A DNA stretch of 64,000 nt from NCBI RefSeq assembly GCF_001886715.1, contig NZ_CP018082.1, forward strand, positions 6,820,001 to 6,884,000. Reading direction: 5' to 3'. The notes beneath the pieces were generated by a model. The model was not told where the DNA came from and did no database searches. It was given only the letters and a program-made list of their open reading frames with translations. Shown here in pieces: positions 35,841-49,015 of this stretch. Within the stretch, counting starts at the first letter, position 1; each line of letters opens with the position of its first letter. This DNA comes from Nocardia mangyaensis (GTDB lineage Bacteria; Actinomycetota; Actinomycetes; Mycobacteriales; Mycobacteriaceae). A program made the translations under genes and the position numbers.

Positions 35841-37313
35841 ATGGGCGAACTGGGAAACCGCGACGCCTCGACCGAGGTGGCCGCCGTGCGTCCGCGCCCG
35901 TCGTCGCAGGCCAGCACGGGTGTTGACGCCACTGATCCGATCGCGGCCAAACCGCTGACCGGGCGTCGTATGCCGTTGCGCCGACCGGCGATCGTCGTGG
36001 ACCGACCACCCGCTCCCGACGTCAAAGCGTTGCGCGCGCAGTTCGCCCCGGCCCGGTTGCGCGGGTTCGCGCAGTCGTCGCCGGGCCGTCTGGTCGCCGC
36101 CGGACTGGTGCTCATCGCGCTGTGTGTGGCCACGGGCGCGGTGACTTCCACGATCGTCAGCGATCGCCAGCAAGCTCTCGGCGTACTGCTCGACGACACC
36201 GAACCCGACGCGCACTCGGCCAACCACCTCTACACGTCGTTGTCCATCGCCGACGCCGCCGCGGGCACCGCCTTCATCGCGGGCGGCCTCGAACCCGCCG
36301 CCGTGCGCGACCGCTACACCCAGGCCATCGGCGAGGCCGCGGCCGAGCTGGTGACCCAAGCGGGCGACACCGCCACCGACCGGGACCCGGCCACCGATCG
36401 GCAGCTGCGCACCGGCATCGCCACCGGCCTGCCGGTCTACACCGGACTGATCGAGACCGCGCGGGCCAACAATCGCAACGGCTACCCGGTCGGCGCGGCC
36501 TATCTCAGCGAAGCCTCGCACCAGATGCAGACCTCCCTGCTGCCGATGGCCGAGGAGCTGGAGAACCACCGGTTCGACGCGGTCACCGCGGCCCAGCACC
36601 GGCACGTGCAACCACCGTGGACCGCGATCGTGTTGCTCGTGCTGGCGCTGGCGGCGCTGATCTGGGTCCAGGTGGAGCTCGCGCGCCGATCGCGGCGGGT
36701 GTTCAACATGGGCCTGCTGCTGGGCACCACCGCGCTGGCGCTGACGCTGCTGTGGACGGTGGCGGCGGGTTCGGTGTCGGCGATATCGATGATCCGCGGT
36801 CGCGACCAGGGCGTCGTCCCCGCGGCCCGGCTGGCCGAGAGCCGGATCCTGGTACAGCAGGCCAGGTCGGCGGAGATGGTGAAGCTGGTGCGCCGCGATG
36901 CCTCCGGCGACTACGACCGCACCTTCGACGTGAACACCACCCGGCTCACCGAACTGCTCGACGGGTACTCCGACAACGCACCGGCTCGCGACCAGGTCGC
37001 CGCGGCGCGTGCGGCGCTCGCCCGCTGGCAGTCGGCGCATCAGCGGATGAACGACACCCTGGACCGCGGCGATTTCGCCGGTGCCGCCGCCGTCGCCACC
37101 GGGCCGGGCGCGGCCGATTCCGCCGCCCAGGTGACCGCGCTCGACCGGGCCCTCGGCGAGGCCGGTGTGGCAACGCGGAACACATTGCGGTCCAAGGTTT
37201 CCCAGGCCATCGACGTTCTCGCCTTCCTCGCTCCCGGCGCCTTCGCGCTGGGCATCGCGGCGGCCGTGTGCGTCGGGCTCGGCCTGTGGCCGCGATTGCG
37301 GGAGTACCGGTGA
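35841..37313 (+). CDS. glnX: GlnX-like membrane sensor protein
   Basis: A 490-residue membrane protein equal in place and layout to M. tuberculosis Rv0412c (GlnX). It has a disordered proline-rich N terminus of about 85 residues, a helix VAAGLVLIALCVATGAV, a long extracytoplasmic helical region, a central helix pair (AIVLLVLALAALIWVQVEL; GLLLGTTALALTLLWTVAAG), a second extracellular region and a last helix near residue 465. In mycobacteria GlnX works with GlnH and PknG to sense aspartate and glutamate. It starts the glnX-glnH-pknG operon; its stop overlaps the glnH start. Confidence 0.88.
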   Translation: MGELGNRDASTEVAAVRPRPSSQASTGVDATDPIAAKPLTGRRMPLRRPAIVVDRPPAPDVKALRAQFAPARLRGFAQSSPGRLVAAGLVLIALCVATGAVTSTIVSDRQQALGVLLDDTEPDAHSANHLYTSLSIADAAAGTAFIAGGLEPAAVRDRYTQAIGEAAAELVTQAGDTATDRDPATDRQLRTGIATGLPVYTGLIETARANNRNGYPVGAAYLSEASHQMQTSLLPMAEELENHRFDAVTAAQHRHVQPPWTAIVLLVLALAALIWVQVELARRSRRVFNMGLLLGTTALALTLLWTVAAGSVSAISMIRGRDQGVVPAARLAESRILVQQARSAEMVKLVRRDASGDYDRTFDVNTTRLTELLDGYSDNAPARDQVAAARAALARWQSAHQRMNDTLDRGDFAGAAAVATGPGAADSAAQVTALDRALGEAGVATRNTLRSKVSQAIDVLAFLAPGAFALGIAAAVCVGLGLWPRLREYR

Positions 37314-38269
37314 GGCGCGGGCGCGTCCTCGCGGCGCTGGTACTGGTGTGCACCGGACTGCTCGGCTGCTCCGACGGCACGACCGAACCCATCGAGCGCG
37401 GCATCTATTCCGAACCGCCCTTGCCCGCCGGGGCGATTCCGATCGGCACCGATACCCCCGTGCCCGTCGCCGGCGACCAGCAGTGCGGCGATCCCACCGC
37501 CAGCTTGCGGCCGAGTACCGCCGGTGGGCCGACCGTCGAGGCGATCCGGGCGCGCGGAAGGCTGATCGTCGGGCTCGACGCGGGCAGCAACCTGTTCAGC
37601 TTCCGTGACCCGCTGACCGGGCGCATCGTCGGCTTCGACGCCGACATCGCCCGCGAGATCGCCCGCGATCTCCTCGGCAATCCCGATCTGATCGAATACC
37701 GCAGTCTGGCTTCGGAAGAGCGCGAGCCCGCGTTGATCAACCGCACCGTCGACCTGATCGCCAAGACCATGACGATCACCTGCGAGCGGCGCGAGCGGGT
37801 CGCGTTCTCGACCGTCTATCTGCGGGCCGATCAGCGGGTGCTGGCGATGAAGAACTCCGGTATCGACGGCCTGGCCGATCTGGCGGGCAAGCGGGTGTGC
37901 GTGGTGCGCGGCACCACCTCGCTCGACCACATCCGCCGTGACCAGCCCGCCGCCACCATCCTGACCGTGCCGACCTGGGCCGATTGCCTGGTGGTGCTGC
38001 AGCAGCGGCAGGTCGACGCGGTGAGCACCGACGACTCGATCCTGGCCGGGCTGGCCGCCCAGGACCCCTACACCGAGGTGGTCGGCGGGTCCATCAGCTC
38101 CGAGCCCTACGGCATCGGCATCCCCAAAGGCGACGATGACCTGGTCCGCTATGTGAACGCCACCCTCGACCGCATCCGCGACGACGGCACCTGGGTCCGC
38201 ATCCACAACCGCTGGCTGTCCACCCTCGATCCGGCACCGACGCCCCCCGCGCCGAAGTACCAGGACTGA
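37310..38269 (+). CDS. glnH: Glutamine/amino-acid-binding lipoprotein GlnH
   Basis: A 319-residue periplasmic-type solute-binding protein. A signal peptide with lipobox (VCTGLLGC, lipidated Cys near residue 17) is followed by the type-3 binding fold: LIVGLDAGSNLFSFRDPLTG, VGFDADIAREIARDLLG, and later VCVVRGTTSLDHI and DGTWVRIHNRWL. In mycobacteria it binds Asp/Glu and passes the signal through GlnX to PknG. The GTG at 37310 overlaps the glnX stop (GTGA). No ABC permease genes are present, which fits a sensing rather than transport role. Confidence 0.93.
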   Translation: MRRGRVLAALVLVCTGLLGCSDGTTEPIERGIYSEPPLPAGAIPIGTDTPVPVAGDQQCGDPTASLRPSTAGGPTVEAIRARGRLIVGLDAGSNLFSFRDPLTGRIVGFDADIAREIARDLLGNPDLIEYRSLASEEREPALINRTVDLIAKTMTITCERRERVAFSTVYLRADQRVLAMKNSGIDGLADLAGKRVCVVRGTTSLDHIRRDQPAATILTVPTWADCLVVLQQRQVDAVSTDDSILAGLAAQDPYTEVVGGSISSEPYGIGIPKGDDDLVRYVNATLDRIRDDGTWVRIHNRWLSTLDPAPTPPAPKYQD

Positions 38270-41035
<2,766 letters not shown>

Positions 41036-41050
41036 ATCTGCGCCGATGAC

Positions 41051-42250
41051 TCAGCTCGCGGTGACCAAGTCGTTCGCGGCCCTGGCGATCGCGAGTTCTT
41101 CGTTGGTCGGGACGACGAGTACCGCGACCCGCGCGCCGTCGGGCGAGATGCGGCGGACGCCGGGAGCTCTGGTCTCGTTGCGCGCCGGATCGATCTCGAT
41201 GCCGAAGCCGCTCAGGCCGGCGAGCGCGTCGGCGCGCACGGCGGCGCTGTTCTCGCCGACACCGGCGGTGAACACGATGTCGTCGACGGCGCCGAGCTCC
41301 ACCAGGTAGGCGCCGAGGTAGCGGCGCAGGCGGTGGATGTAGACGTCGTAGGCCAGCTCGGCCGCCGCGTCACCACCGTCGATGAGCTGCTGCAACTCCC
41401 GGAAATCGTTCACCCCGGACAGCCCCTTGATCCCGGAATCGCGGTTGAGCAGCTGCTCGACCTGCTTCAGGTCCAGTCCGGCGACATGGATGAGGTGCGG
41501 CATGATCCCCGGGTCGAGGTCGCCGGGCCGGGTTCCCATCACCAGACCCTCCAACGGGGTCAGGCCCATGGTGGTGTCGATGGCCACGCCGCCCGCGATG
41601 GCCGAGGCCGAGGCGCCGTTGCCGAGGTGGAAGACGATCTGGTTCAGCTCGCTACTCGGCCGACCGAGGAACTCCGCGGCCTTCTCCGAGACGTACTGGT
41701 GCGAGGTGCCGTGGAATCCGTACTTGCGAATACCGTGCGCAGCAGCGACTTTCGCGTCGATCGCGTAGGTTCGCGCCGCTTCGGGCAGGCTGTGGAAGAA
41801 GCCGGTGTCGAACACCGCCACCTGCGGGATGCCGGGCAGCAGTTCCCGGGTGGACTCGATGCCGATCACATTGGCCGGATTGTGCAGCGGCGCGAGCACA
41901 GACAGCTCGCGGATCGTGCGCACGACGTCGTCGGTGATCAGCGTCGGCTCCCAGAAGACCTCGCCGCCGTGCACCACCCGGTGCCCGACCGCGCCGACAC
42001 CGACCGTGGTCAGGTCCAGGCCGGTCTCGCGGAACATCTCGAACGCTTGCCGCAGCCCGGCCCGGTGATCCGGAATCGGCCCGTCGTGCACGAGTTCGCG
42101 GTCACCGCACTCGTGGGTGATCCGCCCGCCCTGGGTCTCGCCGATCTTCTCGACCAGCCCCGAGGCCAGCACTTCGGCCGTATCAGCGTGCAGCAGTTGG
42201 TATTTGATCGACGAGGAACCGCTGTTCAGAACCAGAACCAGGTCACTCAC
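41051..42250 (-). CDS. ackA: Acetate kinase
   Basis: A 399-residue enzyme that interconverts acetyl phosphate + ADP and acetate + ATP. N-terminal [15 protein letters not shown] binds phosphate; [29 protein letters not shown] and [17 protein letters not shown] are all as in the family. The GTG start overlaps the pta stop by four bases. With pta it forms the acetate overflow/activation pathway. The gene ends 15 bp from the convergent pknG stop, as in M. tuberculosis. Confidence 0.97.
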   Translation of the reverse strand: MSDLVLVLNSGSSSIKYQLLHADTAEVLASGLVEKIGETQGGRITHECGDRELVHDGPIPDHRAGLRQAFEMFRETGLDLTTVGVGAVGHRVVHGGEVFWEPTLITDDVVRTIRELSVLAPLHNPANVIGIESTRELLPGIPQVAVFDTGFFHSLPEAARTYAIDAKVAAAHGIRKYGFHGTSHQYVSEKAAEFLGRPSSELNQIVFHLGNGASASAIAGGVAIDTTMGLTPLEGLVMGTRPGDLDPGIMPHLIHVAGLDLKQVEQLLNRDSGIKGLSGVNDFRELQQLIDGGDAAAELAYDVYIHRLRRYLGAYLVELGAVDDIVFTAGVGENSAAVRADALAGLSGFGIEIDPARNETRAPGVRRISPDGARVAVLVVPTNEELAIARAANDLVTAS

Positions 42251-44325
42251 TTCTCATCCCCCTGTGCCTGGATGGCGGTGATCGCCACGGTGTTCACGAT
42301 GTCGGCGACCAGCGCGCCACGAGACAGGTCGTTGACCGGCTTGCGCAGACCCTGCAGCACCGGACCGATCGCCACCGCACCAGCGCTGCGCTGCACCGCC
42401 TTGTAGGTGTTGTTGCCGGTATTGAGGTCGGGGAAGATGAACACCGTCGCGCGCCCGGCGACCAGCGATTCGGGCAGTTTCGCGCTGGCGACCGTGGGCT
42501 CGATCGCCGCGTCGTACTGGATCGGGCCCTCCACCGGAAGCTCCGGCGCGCGCTCGCGCACCAGGTCGGTGGCGGTGCGCACCTTGTCGACATCGGCGCC
42601 GGTGCCCGACGCCCCGGTCGAGTACGACAGCATCGCCACCTTGGGATCGATGCCGAAGCGGGCCGCCGTGCCCGCCGAGGACACCGCGATGTCGGCCAGC
42701 TGCTCCGAACTCGGGTCGGGCACCACCGCGCAGTCGCCGTAGGCGAGCACCCGGTCGGCCAGGCACATCAGGAACACGCTCGACACCGTCGAGACACCCG
42801 GCACGGTCTTGATGATCTCGAACGAGGGCCGGATCGTGTGCGCGGTGGTGTGCGCGGCACCGGAGACCATGCCGTCGGCGATCCCCTTGTAGACCATCAT
42901 GGTGCCGAAATACGAGATGTCGGCCATGGTTTCGCGGGCCCGCTCGAGCGTCATCCCCTTGTGCTTGCGCAGTTCGGTGTACTCGGCGGCGAATTCGTCG
43001 AGGTAGCCGGAGGTGCGCGGGTCGAGCACCTGCGCGGCGCCGATGTCGACGCCGAGTTCGGCCGCCCGCGCTCGCACGGAGGTCTCCTCGCCCAGGATCG
43101 TGAGGTCGGCGATCTTGCGCTGCAGGACCCGGCCCGCCGCGCGCAGGATGCGGTCGTCGTCGCCCTCGGGCAGCACGATGCGCTTGCGGTCGCCGCGGGC
43201 GCGTTCGATCAGCTGGTATTCGAACATCTGCGGGGTCACCACGCTCGACGGCGGCACCTGGATGCGCTTCAGCAACTCCGGCGCGTCGACCCGCTGTTCC
43301 ATCAGCGCGAGCGCGGTGTCGACCTTGAGCGGGCTGCCCGCCCACATCCGGCCGCGGGTGCGGTGCACGGCGCGGGCGGTGTCGTAGGTGCCCAGCTCGG
43401 TGGTGAGGATCGGCAGCTTCGGGTGCAGGCCCTCCATCAGGCGCGCGATGGCCGGGTGCGGGCGGATGCCGCCGTTCATGATGATGCCCGCCAGCGACGG
43501 AAAGCCCGCCGCCTCATGGGCATTGACCATGCCGAGCAGCACGTCGGAGCGGTCGCCCGGCGCGATGACGACGACGCCGTCGGACAGGCGCTCGAGAATG
43601 TGCTCGGCGGTCATCCCGCCGACCATGATCTTCAACGCCTCGCGCTGGAGCAGTTCCGGATCGCCGCTGTAGATCTCACCGTCGATGGCCTCGCACAGCT
43701 CACCCATGGTCGGCGCCATCAGCAGCGGCACCTCGGGCAGCGTCCACGACGGCACGTCGAACGCGCCGAGGGCGGACCCGATCTCGTCGAGCTCGTCGGG
43801 CGCGCAGCGGTTGGCGACCACCGCGACCAGGTGCGCGTGCTCGGCCCCGAGTTCGGTGGCACACAGTTCCACCAGTTGTTTGACCTCGGCGGGTGCGCGG
43901 TCGGCGCCGCGCACCACGAGTAACACCGGGGCGCCGAGATTCGCCGCGATGCGGGCGTTGTAGCGCAGCTCGCTCGGGCTCCCGACGTCGGTGTAGTCGC
44001 TGCCGACGATCACCACCGCGTCACAGGCCTTGGCCACGTCGTGGAAGCGCATCACGATATCGCTGATCGCGGCGTCGGGGTCGCGGTGCACGTCCTCGTA
44101 GGTGACACCGAGTGCCTGCTCGTAGCTGATGTCGGCGGTGCTGTGCTCGAGCAGAAGCTCGAGGATGTAATCGGGTTTCCCGGCAGAACGGGTGATCGGG
44201 CGGAACACGCCAACCCGTGCTGTGGTCGCGCACAGCATCTGTACGACACCGAGTGCCACCGTAGATTTTCCGGTGTCCCCTTCCGGCGACGCGATGTACA
44301 CGGTGGACGGTGCTTGTTCGACCAT
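42247..44325 (-). CDS. pta: Phosphate acetyltransferase
   Basis: A 692-residue enzyme of the long (type II) Pta class that makes acetyl phosphate from acetyl-CoA. The N-terminal P-loop-like domain starts [20 protein letters not shown]; the DRTGG regulatory domain is in the middle; the catalytic PTA domain begins around residue 370 ([20 protein letters not shown]) and ends with [20 protein letters not shown]. The ATG at 44325 is the first of the pta-ackA operon. Confidence 0.97.
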   Translation of the reverse strand: MVEQAPSTVYIASPEGDTGKSTVALGVVQMLCATTARVGVFRPITRSAGKPDYILELLLEHSTADISYEQALGVTYEDVHRDPDAAISDIVMRFHDVAKACDAVVIVGSDYTDVGSPSELRYNARIAANLGAPVLLVVRGADRAPAEVKQLVELCATELGAEHAHLVAVVANRCAPDELDEIGSALGAFDVPSWTLPEVPLLMAPTMGELCEAIDGEIYSGDPELLQREALKIMVGGMTAEHILERLSDGVVVIAPGDRSDVLLGMVNAHEAAGFPSLAGIIMNGGIRPHPAIARLMEGLHPKLPILTTELGTYDTARAVHRTRGRMWAGSPLKVDTALALMEQRVDAPELLKRIQVPPSSVVTPQMFEYQLIERARGDRKRIVLPEGDDDRILRAAGRVLQRKIADLTILGEETSVRARAAELGVDIGAAQVLDPRTSGYLDEFAAEYTELRKHKGMTLERARETMADISYFGTMMVYKGIADGMVSGAAHTTAHTIRPSFEIIKTVPGVSTVSSVFLMCLADRVLAYGDCAVVPDPSSEQLADIAVSSAGTAARFGIDPKVAMLSYSTGASGTGADVDKVRTATDLVRERAPELPVEGPIQYDAAIEPTVASAKLPESLVAGRATVFIFPDLNTGNNTYKAVQRSAGAVAIGPVLQGLRKPVNDLSRGALVADIVNTVAITAIQAQGDEK

Positions 44326-44399
44326 GCCCGCGAGCTTAGTGAATCGACGGCGATTCAGGGGTTCGGAGTGGCGCGATCGATCGCGTTATAGTCCGGCCC

Positions 44400-44906
44400 A
44401 TGACACCGCAGTTCCCAGACCGGCAGTGGGGCTCACGCACCAATCCGCTCTCGCGCGCAGCCAACCGTTTCGCCGCCACCAAGCCGGGTTCCTGGCTGAT
44501 CCGCACGGCGACCCCGCTCGACCGCGCCCTGCTGGAACGCACCGACGCCAAGTACACCGTGCTCGGCCCGATCGGCGCCCCGGTCATCCTGCTCACCACC
44601 ACCGGCCGCAAATCGGGCGTGCCCCGCACCCAGCCCCTCCTCTACGTCCACGACGGCGACACCCTCTACGTGGTCGGCTCCAACTTCGGCCAGGAACACC
44701 ACCCCGCCTGGACCGCCAACCTCCTCGCCGACCCCGCAGCCACCGTAGCCATCGCCGGCGAACGCATCCCCGTCACCGCCACCCTGGTCCCTGACGCCGA
44801 CAAGGAAGCCATCTTCACCCGCTTCATCGAGATCACCGGCGCCTACGCCGCCTACCGCGACCGCACCACCCGCAACCTCCGCGTCTTCGCCCTGAAGCGG
44901 GCATAA
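44400..44906 (+). CDS. Deazaflavin (F420)-dependent nitroreductase-family protein
   Basis: A 168-residue split-barrel protein of the Ddn/FDOR family. The typical pattern is seen in LTTTGRKSGVPRTQPLLYVH, then LYVVGSNFGQEHHPAWTANL and the phosphate-binding C-terminal part. These proteins use reduced F420 to reduce quinones or nitro compounds. The nearby fgd gene (45603) makes reduced F420, so the two may work together. It sits between pta and a toxin-antitoxin pair, on the opposite strand. Confidence 0.88.
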   Translation: MTPQFPDRQWGSRTNPLSRAANRFAATKPGSWLIRTATPLDRALLERTDAKYTVLGPIGAPVILLTTTGRKSGVPRTQPLLYVHDGDTLYVVGSNFGQEHHPAWTANLLADPAATVAIAGERIPVTATLVPDADKEAIFTRFIEITGAYAAYRDRTTRNLRVFALKRA

Positions 44907-44912
44907 CCGAGG

Positions 44913-45311
44913 TCAGCGGACCGGGTCGTAGACCGCGAATCCGAGATGGCCGGCGACAGTGGCCATCGTCTTGTCGTGGGTGACCACCGTGAGGTCTTCC
45001 AGCCCGCTGCGCAGGGCCGAGGCCAGGTGGATGGCATCGAGGGTCTTGACGTGCGAGGTGATCGCTTCGGCTTCGTTGAGTACGGCGTGATCGACGGGGA
45101 CGACATCGATGTAGTCGATGATCTGGCTACGGTCGAGGACCGGTAGCCCCTCCCTGCGCAGCACTCGTGTGATCTCGGTACGCAGCAACCGCGAGGACAA
45201 GATCCGACTCTCGCGGTCGGCGGTGGTTTCGTCGAACCACCGGGCAGCATCGACGGAGTGCCCCAGCATGATTCGGATGGCGACCGAGGTGTCGAGGTAG
45301 TAGGCCCTCAC
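44913..45311 (-). CDS. vapC: PIN-domain toxin (VapC type)
   Basis: A 132-residue ribonuclease toxin. The PIN acidic residues are visible in YYLDTSVAI (first Asp), LLRTEITRVL (Glu), KTLDAIHLASAL (Asp) and VTHDKTMA (last Asp). The GTG at 45311 overlaps the antitoxin stop by four bases (GTGA); a GTG at 45314 is in frame too. It forms a toxin-antitoxin operon with the next entry and is not part of the conserved fgd-pta-ackA block. Confidence 0.9.
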   Translation of the reverse strand: MRAYYLDTSVAIRIMLGHSVDAARWFDETTADRESRILSSRLLRTEITRVLRREGLPVLDRSQIIDYIDVVPVDHAVLNEAEAITSHVKTLDAIHLASALRSGLEDLTVVTHDKTMATVAGHLGFAVYDPVR

Positions 45312-45559
45312 CACTCGCCCTTCTCGGACTCGAGCAGCTCGTCGATGGACTCGGCCGTCCGGAGTTCATGCCGAGCGATGGCAGTCGTGCGCGCTCCACC
45401 CTCGACCGCTCGCTGGATGATCTGCGTCGACGTGACCGCCGGCACGATGTAGCCCACCCGATGATTGTGCCGGGTGAGCTCGTAGACCTCACCCGACTCG
45501 ACGTCAGCAACCATGGCAGAGGGGTTCTGGCGCAGCTCACCAACACTGATCGACTTCAT
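45308..45559 (-). CDS. Phd/YefM-type antitoxin
   Basis: An 83-residue antitoxin. The Phd/YefM DNA-binding fold is clear: MKSISVGELRQNPSAMVADV, then GEVYELTRHNHRVGYIVPA; the C-terminal 30 residues bind the toxin. I chose the ATG at 45559 because homology starts there; the longer frame to 45577 adds only six residues. It should bind its own promoter, perhaps at the direct repeat at 45579-45597. Confidence 0.88.
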   Translation of the reverse strand: MKSISVGELRQNPSAMVADVESGEVYELTRHNHRVGYIVPAVTSTQIIQRAVEGGARTTAIARHELRTAESIDELLESEKGEW

Positions 45560-45578
45560 ACAGCCAGCATACGCCATG

Positions 45579-45597
45579 AATGTCTACCAATGTCTAC
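45579..45597. promoter_or_regulatory. Direct repeat before the toxin-antitoxin operon
   Basis: AATGTCTAC-C-AATGTCTAC: two exact 9-bp copies one base apart, 20 bp upstream of the antitoxin start and 6 bp from the fgd stop. Its position suits an antitoxin binding site. Confidence 0.5.
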
Positions 45598-45602
45598 ACT
45601 GC

Positions 45603-46613
45603 TCAGCCCAGGGCGCGCAAGCGGGGAGCCAGGTCGCGCTTGAACAGGTCGAGGAAGCGGAGCTGGTCCTGGCCGGGGGCGTGGAAGACCAGATGGTTGA
45701 GGCCGGCGTCGAGGTAGGGCTTGATCTGGGCGACGGCCTCGTCGGGGTCGCTGGCCACGATCCAGCGCTTGGCGACCTGTTCGATCGGCAGGGCGTCGGC
45801 GGCGGCTTCCATCTCGATCGGGTCGGTGATGTCGTGCTTCTGCTGCGGCGTCAGCGAGAGGGGGGCCCAGAAACGCGTGTTCTGCAGGGCCAGTTCGGGA
45901 TCGGTGTCGTAGGAGATCTTGATCTCGATCATCTTGTCGATCCCGGCGACATCGCGTTCGACCTTGGCAGCGCCCTCGGCGACGGCGGGCATCAGCTTCT
46001 CGGTGTAGAGGTCCATCCCCTTGCCCGAGGTGCAGATGAAACCATCGCCCGCGCGACCGGCGTAGCGGGCCACCACTGGGCCGCCGGCGGCGATGTAGAC
46101 GGGGATGCCGCCCTTGGGCACGTCGTAGATGGAGGCGCCGACGGTGTGGTAGTACTCGCCGTCGAAATCGACGCGGTCGCCGGTCCACAGTTCACGCATG
46201 AGCCGCACCGCCTCGCGCAGGCGGGCGAAGCGCTCCTTGAAGTCGGGCCATTCACCCTTGTAGCCGGTGGCGATCTCGTTGAGCGCCTCACCGGTACCGA
46301 CACCCAGCATCACCCGGCCCGGGTACAGGCAGCCCATGGTGGCGAAGGACTGCGCGATCACCGCCGGGTTGTAGCGGAAGGTGGGGGTGAGCACGGAGGT
46401 GCCGAGCTGGATGCGCTCGGTGCGCTCGCCGACGGCGGCCAGCCAGGCCAGCGAGAACGGGGCGTGGCCGCCGTTGTGTCGCCACGGCTGGAAGTGGTCG
46501 CTCACCGTCGCGCTGTCGAGGCCGTGCTGTTCGGCCGCCACGGCCAGCTCGACGAGTTCGCGCGGTCCGAACTGTTCCGCCGATGCCTTGTACCCGAGCT
46601 TGAGCTCAACCAT
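45603..46613 (-). CDS. fgd: F420-dependent glucose-6-phosphate dehydrogenase
   Basis: A 336-residue TIM-barrel (luciferase-like) enzyme that oxidises glucose-6-phosphate and reduces coenzyme F420. The start [20 protein letters not shown] and later [33 protein letters not shown] and [10 protein letters not shown] are those of Fgd1; the length is the same. The ATG at 46613 is where homology begins. In M. tuberculosis fgd1 is directly next to pta-ackA; here the nitroreductase and toxin-antitoxin genes lie between. Confidence 0.95.
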   Translation of the reverse strand: MVELKLGYKASAEQFGPRELVELAVAAEQHGLDSATVSDHFQPWRHNGGHAPFSLAWLAAVGERTERIQLGTSVLTPTFRYNPAVIAQSFATMGCLYPGRVMLGVGTGEALNEIATGYKGEWPDFKERFARLREAVRLMRELWTGDRVDFDGEYYHTVGASIYDVPKGGIPVYIAAGGPVVARYAGRAGDGFICTSGKGMDLYTEKLMPAVAEGAAKVERDVAGIDKMIEIKISYDTDPELALQNTRFWAPLSLTPQQKHDITDPIEMEAAADALPIEQVAKRWIVASDPDEAVAQIKPYLDAGLNHLVFHAPGQDQLRFLDLFKRDLAPRLRALG

Positions 46614-46754
46614 TCCAGCCACTCCTGTCGTCTGCTTCCTCGCGCGGCGTCTCGCCACTCGACACTAGCCAACACGTCGGCCCCTGTCCGTCATCCATGC
46701 ATCCCACTGACCGGTCGGCTTTTCGTGGCCTCGCTTTTAGCGGATGATTAGCTG

Positions 46755-47555
46755 GTGACCGCCAAAGATGAGCAGATCTTGTCGTACCTGACCGACATGG
46801 ACGGCGTGCTGGTGCACGAGGATCAGCTGATCCCGGGCGCCGACGAGTTCCTCGCCGAACTGCGCGCCAACGAGATCCCGTTCCTGGTCCTGACCAACAA
46901 CTCGATCCGCACCCCGCGCGACCTCCAGGCCCGCCTGCGCCACACCGGCCTCGACATCCCCGAGGAATCCATCTGGACCTCCGCGCTGGCCACCGCGACC
47001 TTCCTCGACGACCAGCGCCCGGGCGGCACCGCCTACGTCGTCGGCGAATCCGGGCTCACCACCGCCCTGCACGAGATCGGCTACGTGCTCACCGACAGCA
47101 ATCCCGACTATGTCGTCCTCGGCGAGACCCGCACCTATTCCTTCGAAGCGATCACCACCGCTATCCGCCTGGTCGACCGCGGCGCCAAGTTCATCGCCAC
47201 CAACCCCGACGCCACCGGCCCCTCCCGCGACGGTGTTTTGCCCGCCACCGGCTCGGTCGCCGCCCTGATCACCAGGGCCACCGGCAAAGAGCCCTACTAC
47301 GTCGGCAAACCCAACCCGCTCATGATGCGTTCGGCCCTGCGCCGCATCGGCGCGCACTCGCAGTCCACCCTGATGATCGGTGACCGCATGGACACCGACG
47401 TCATCGCGGGCCTCGAAGCGGGCCTGCGCACCATCCTGGTCACCTCCGGCATCTCCACCAAGTCCTCGGTGGAGACCTACCCCTTCCGCCCCACCCTCGT
47501 CGTCGACTCGGTCGCCGACCTCATCGGCCGCACCCGCCACCCCTTCACCGCCTGA
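46755..47555 (+). CDS. HAD-IIA family phosphatase (NagD-like)
   Basis: A 266-residue haloacid dehalogenase-type hydrolase. Motif I is LTDMDGVLVHED (nucleophile Asp and acid Asp), motif II LTNNSIRTPRDL, the Lys is in YVGKPNPLMM, and motif IV is MIGDRMDTDVIAGLEAG. The NagD-type cap lies between motifs II and III. It removes phosphate from a small molecule, probably a nucleotide or sugar phosphate. Starts with GTG at 46755. Confidence 0.92.
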   Translation: MTAKDEQILSYLTDMDGVLVHEDQLIPGADEFLAELRANEIPFLVLTNNSIRTPRDLQARLRHTGLDIPEESIWTSALATATFLDDQRPGGTAYVVGESGLTTALHEIGYVLTDSNPDYVVLGETRTYSFEAITTAIRLVDRGAKFIATNPDATGPSRDGVLPATGSVAALITRATGKEPYYVGKPNPLMMRSALRRIGAHSQSTLMIGDRMDTDVIAGLEAGLRTILVTSGISTKSSVETYPFRPTLVVDSVADLIGRTRHPFTA

Positions 47556-47635
47556 GGACGAGCAGCCAGAGATCCGGATAAAACTACGGAGTTCTCCGAC
47601 AGAGCCGCCGCCGACGCACCCGGAACCGGCCCCGC

Positions 47636-47962
47636 TCAGTATCCGGCGCGCGGTTCGAAGCCGGGATCGGGCAACGCTGGCGGTGCGGCCGACTGCACCG
47701 GGGCCTGCTGCTGCGGCACACTCCGCGGTGGCGGATCCGGTACACCCGCGGGAGCCATGGCATCACTGCCCGGCAGTACGACTTCCGGCGTGGCCGTGAC
47801 GGTCGAGGGAGCCTGCTCCGGGGTCGCCGTCGCGCTGACCGCTGGACTCGTGGTGCCTGCGGGTGATCCCGCGGGTGCCTGATCAGGACTCCCACCGCAG
47901 CCGGCCAGCACCAGGACGGCCGCACCGAGCGTGACCGCGGACCAGCGATTTCGATATCTCAT
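47636..47962 (-). CDS. Small proline-rich lipoprotein
   Basis: A 108-residue secreted protein. The signal peptide is RYRNRWSAVTLGAAVLVLAG with lipobox LAGC (Cys near residue 22), followed by a low-complexity Pro/Ala/Thr/Gln region with no recognised domain. ATG 47962 is the natural signal-peptide start. It probably sits on the outer face of the membrane. Function unknown; no operon partner. Confidence 0.7.
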   Translation of the reverse strand: MRYRNRWSAVTLGAAVLVLAGCGGSPDQAPAGSPAGTTSPAVSATATPEQAPSTVTATPEVVLPGSDAMAPAGVPDPPPRSVPQQQAPVQSAAPPALPDPGFEPRAGY

Positions 47963-48101
47963 GACGGACACGGCGTCAGCGTAGTCGCGTGTCCGAGCGG
48001 CCGCCGTCATGCGTTCGACCGACACCACCACCACTGTCGCAGCGCAATACTGAACTGTCTTGCAACTGAACTGTCCTGTGCCATAAAGCGATTGGGTAAC
48101 C

Positions 48102-49010
48102 ATGAGATTCCGCCGCGCATGTTCCTCGGCTACCGCAGCGTGGACCGCGATGATGCTGGCCGCCGTGCCGATGGCGGCGACAGCGGCGGCCGCACCCCCG
48201 GTTGGCGCGACGGTAGTCGTCCTAGGGGATTCGTTCACCGCGACCGCACCTGTCCTCGGGCACGCCGACGACGGGTGCACCCGTTCGCCGTCCTCATGGC
48301 CGAATCAGCTCGCGCACGACACCGGTCTGGCCGGGTCCCCGCAGTTCGTAGACGTGTCCTGCAATGGCGGCACGATCGATACCGGGAACGGCTGGACTCT
48401 GGTTCACCAAGCACGTAAGGCGTCCGCGCAGGGGGCTTTCGGTTCGGACACCCGCGTTGTGCTGATTCAGGTGGGGCTGAACGACGTGTGGGGGGCCTCC
48501 ACCGGGACGGCATTCCCATCCACGGACTGCCTGCTCAACATTGTCGCCGGATGCGGCTTCGATGCCACCGAGCAACATCGCCTGCCCGACTATCGCGCCG
48601 TCAGCGGGGCGCGGTACGCAGACCGGGTGCGCAATGTCATCACCTTTGTCCGGCACTACGCAGCGGACGCGCGAGTAGCTCTCGTCGGCTACCCAGAGGT
48701 GTTCCCGTCCGGCCAGCCGACCGCCTGCATGGACCTGGCCGGTATCGGCCGGATCGTACAGCCACGCGCGGAAGGTTACATCGCCTATCTCGACCGGATC
48801 CAAGTAGCGCAGCGGGACGCGGCCCATCTGCTCGGGATCGAGTTCGTCGATGTCCGGGCGATCACAGCGGGACACGGAAGTTGCACGAACCAGCCATGGG
48901 TCAGCGGACTCGACGGAGCGACCTCGTTGTTCGACGGTGCTCCCATCCATCCGAACACCCAGGGCAACGGCGCCGTCGCAACGCAGGTACGCGAACGGTT
49001 CGGGTTCTGA
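48102..49010 (+). CDS. Secreted SGNH/GDSL hydrolase
   Basis: A 302-residue esterase-like enzyme with a cleavable signal peptide (ATAAWTAMMLAAVPMAATAA). SGNH blocks are VVVLGDSFTA (Ser), the Gly in DVSCNGGT, GLNDVW (Asn) and the final Asp-x-x-His (DGAPIHPNTQGN). Several cysteines (CTRSPSSW, CNGG, CLLN, CGF, CMDL, CTNQPW) probably form disulfides outside the cell. The acyltransferase gene starts 5 bp after its stop, so the two are likely an acyl-transfer pair. Confidence 0.88.
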   Translation: MRFRRACSSATAAWTAMMLAAVPMAATAAAAPPVGATVVVLGDSFTATAPVLGHADDGCTRSPSSWPNQLAHDTGLAGSPQFVDVSCNGGTIDTGNGWTLVHQARKASAQGAFGSDTRVVLIQVGLNDVWGASTGTAFPSTDCLLNIVAGCGFDATEQHRLPDYRAVSGARYADRVRNVITFVRHYAADARVALVGYPEVFPSGQPTACMDLAGIGRIVQPRAEGYIAYLDRIQVAQRDAAHLLGIEFVDVRAITAGHGSCTNQPWVSGLDGATSLFDGAPIHPNTQGNGAVATQVRERFGF

Positions 49011-49015
49011 ACGCG

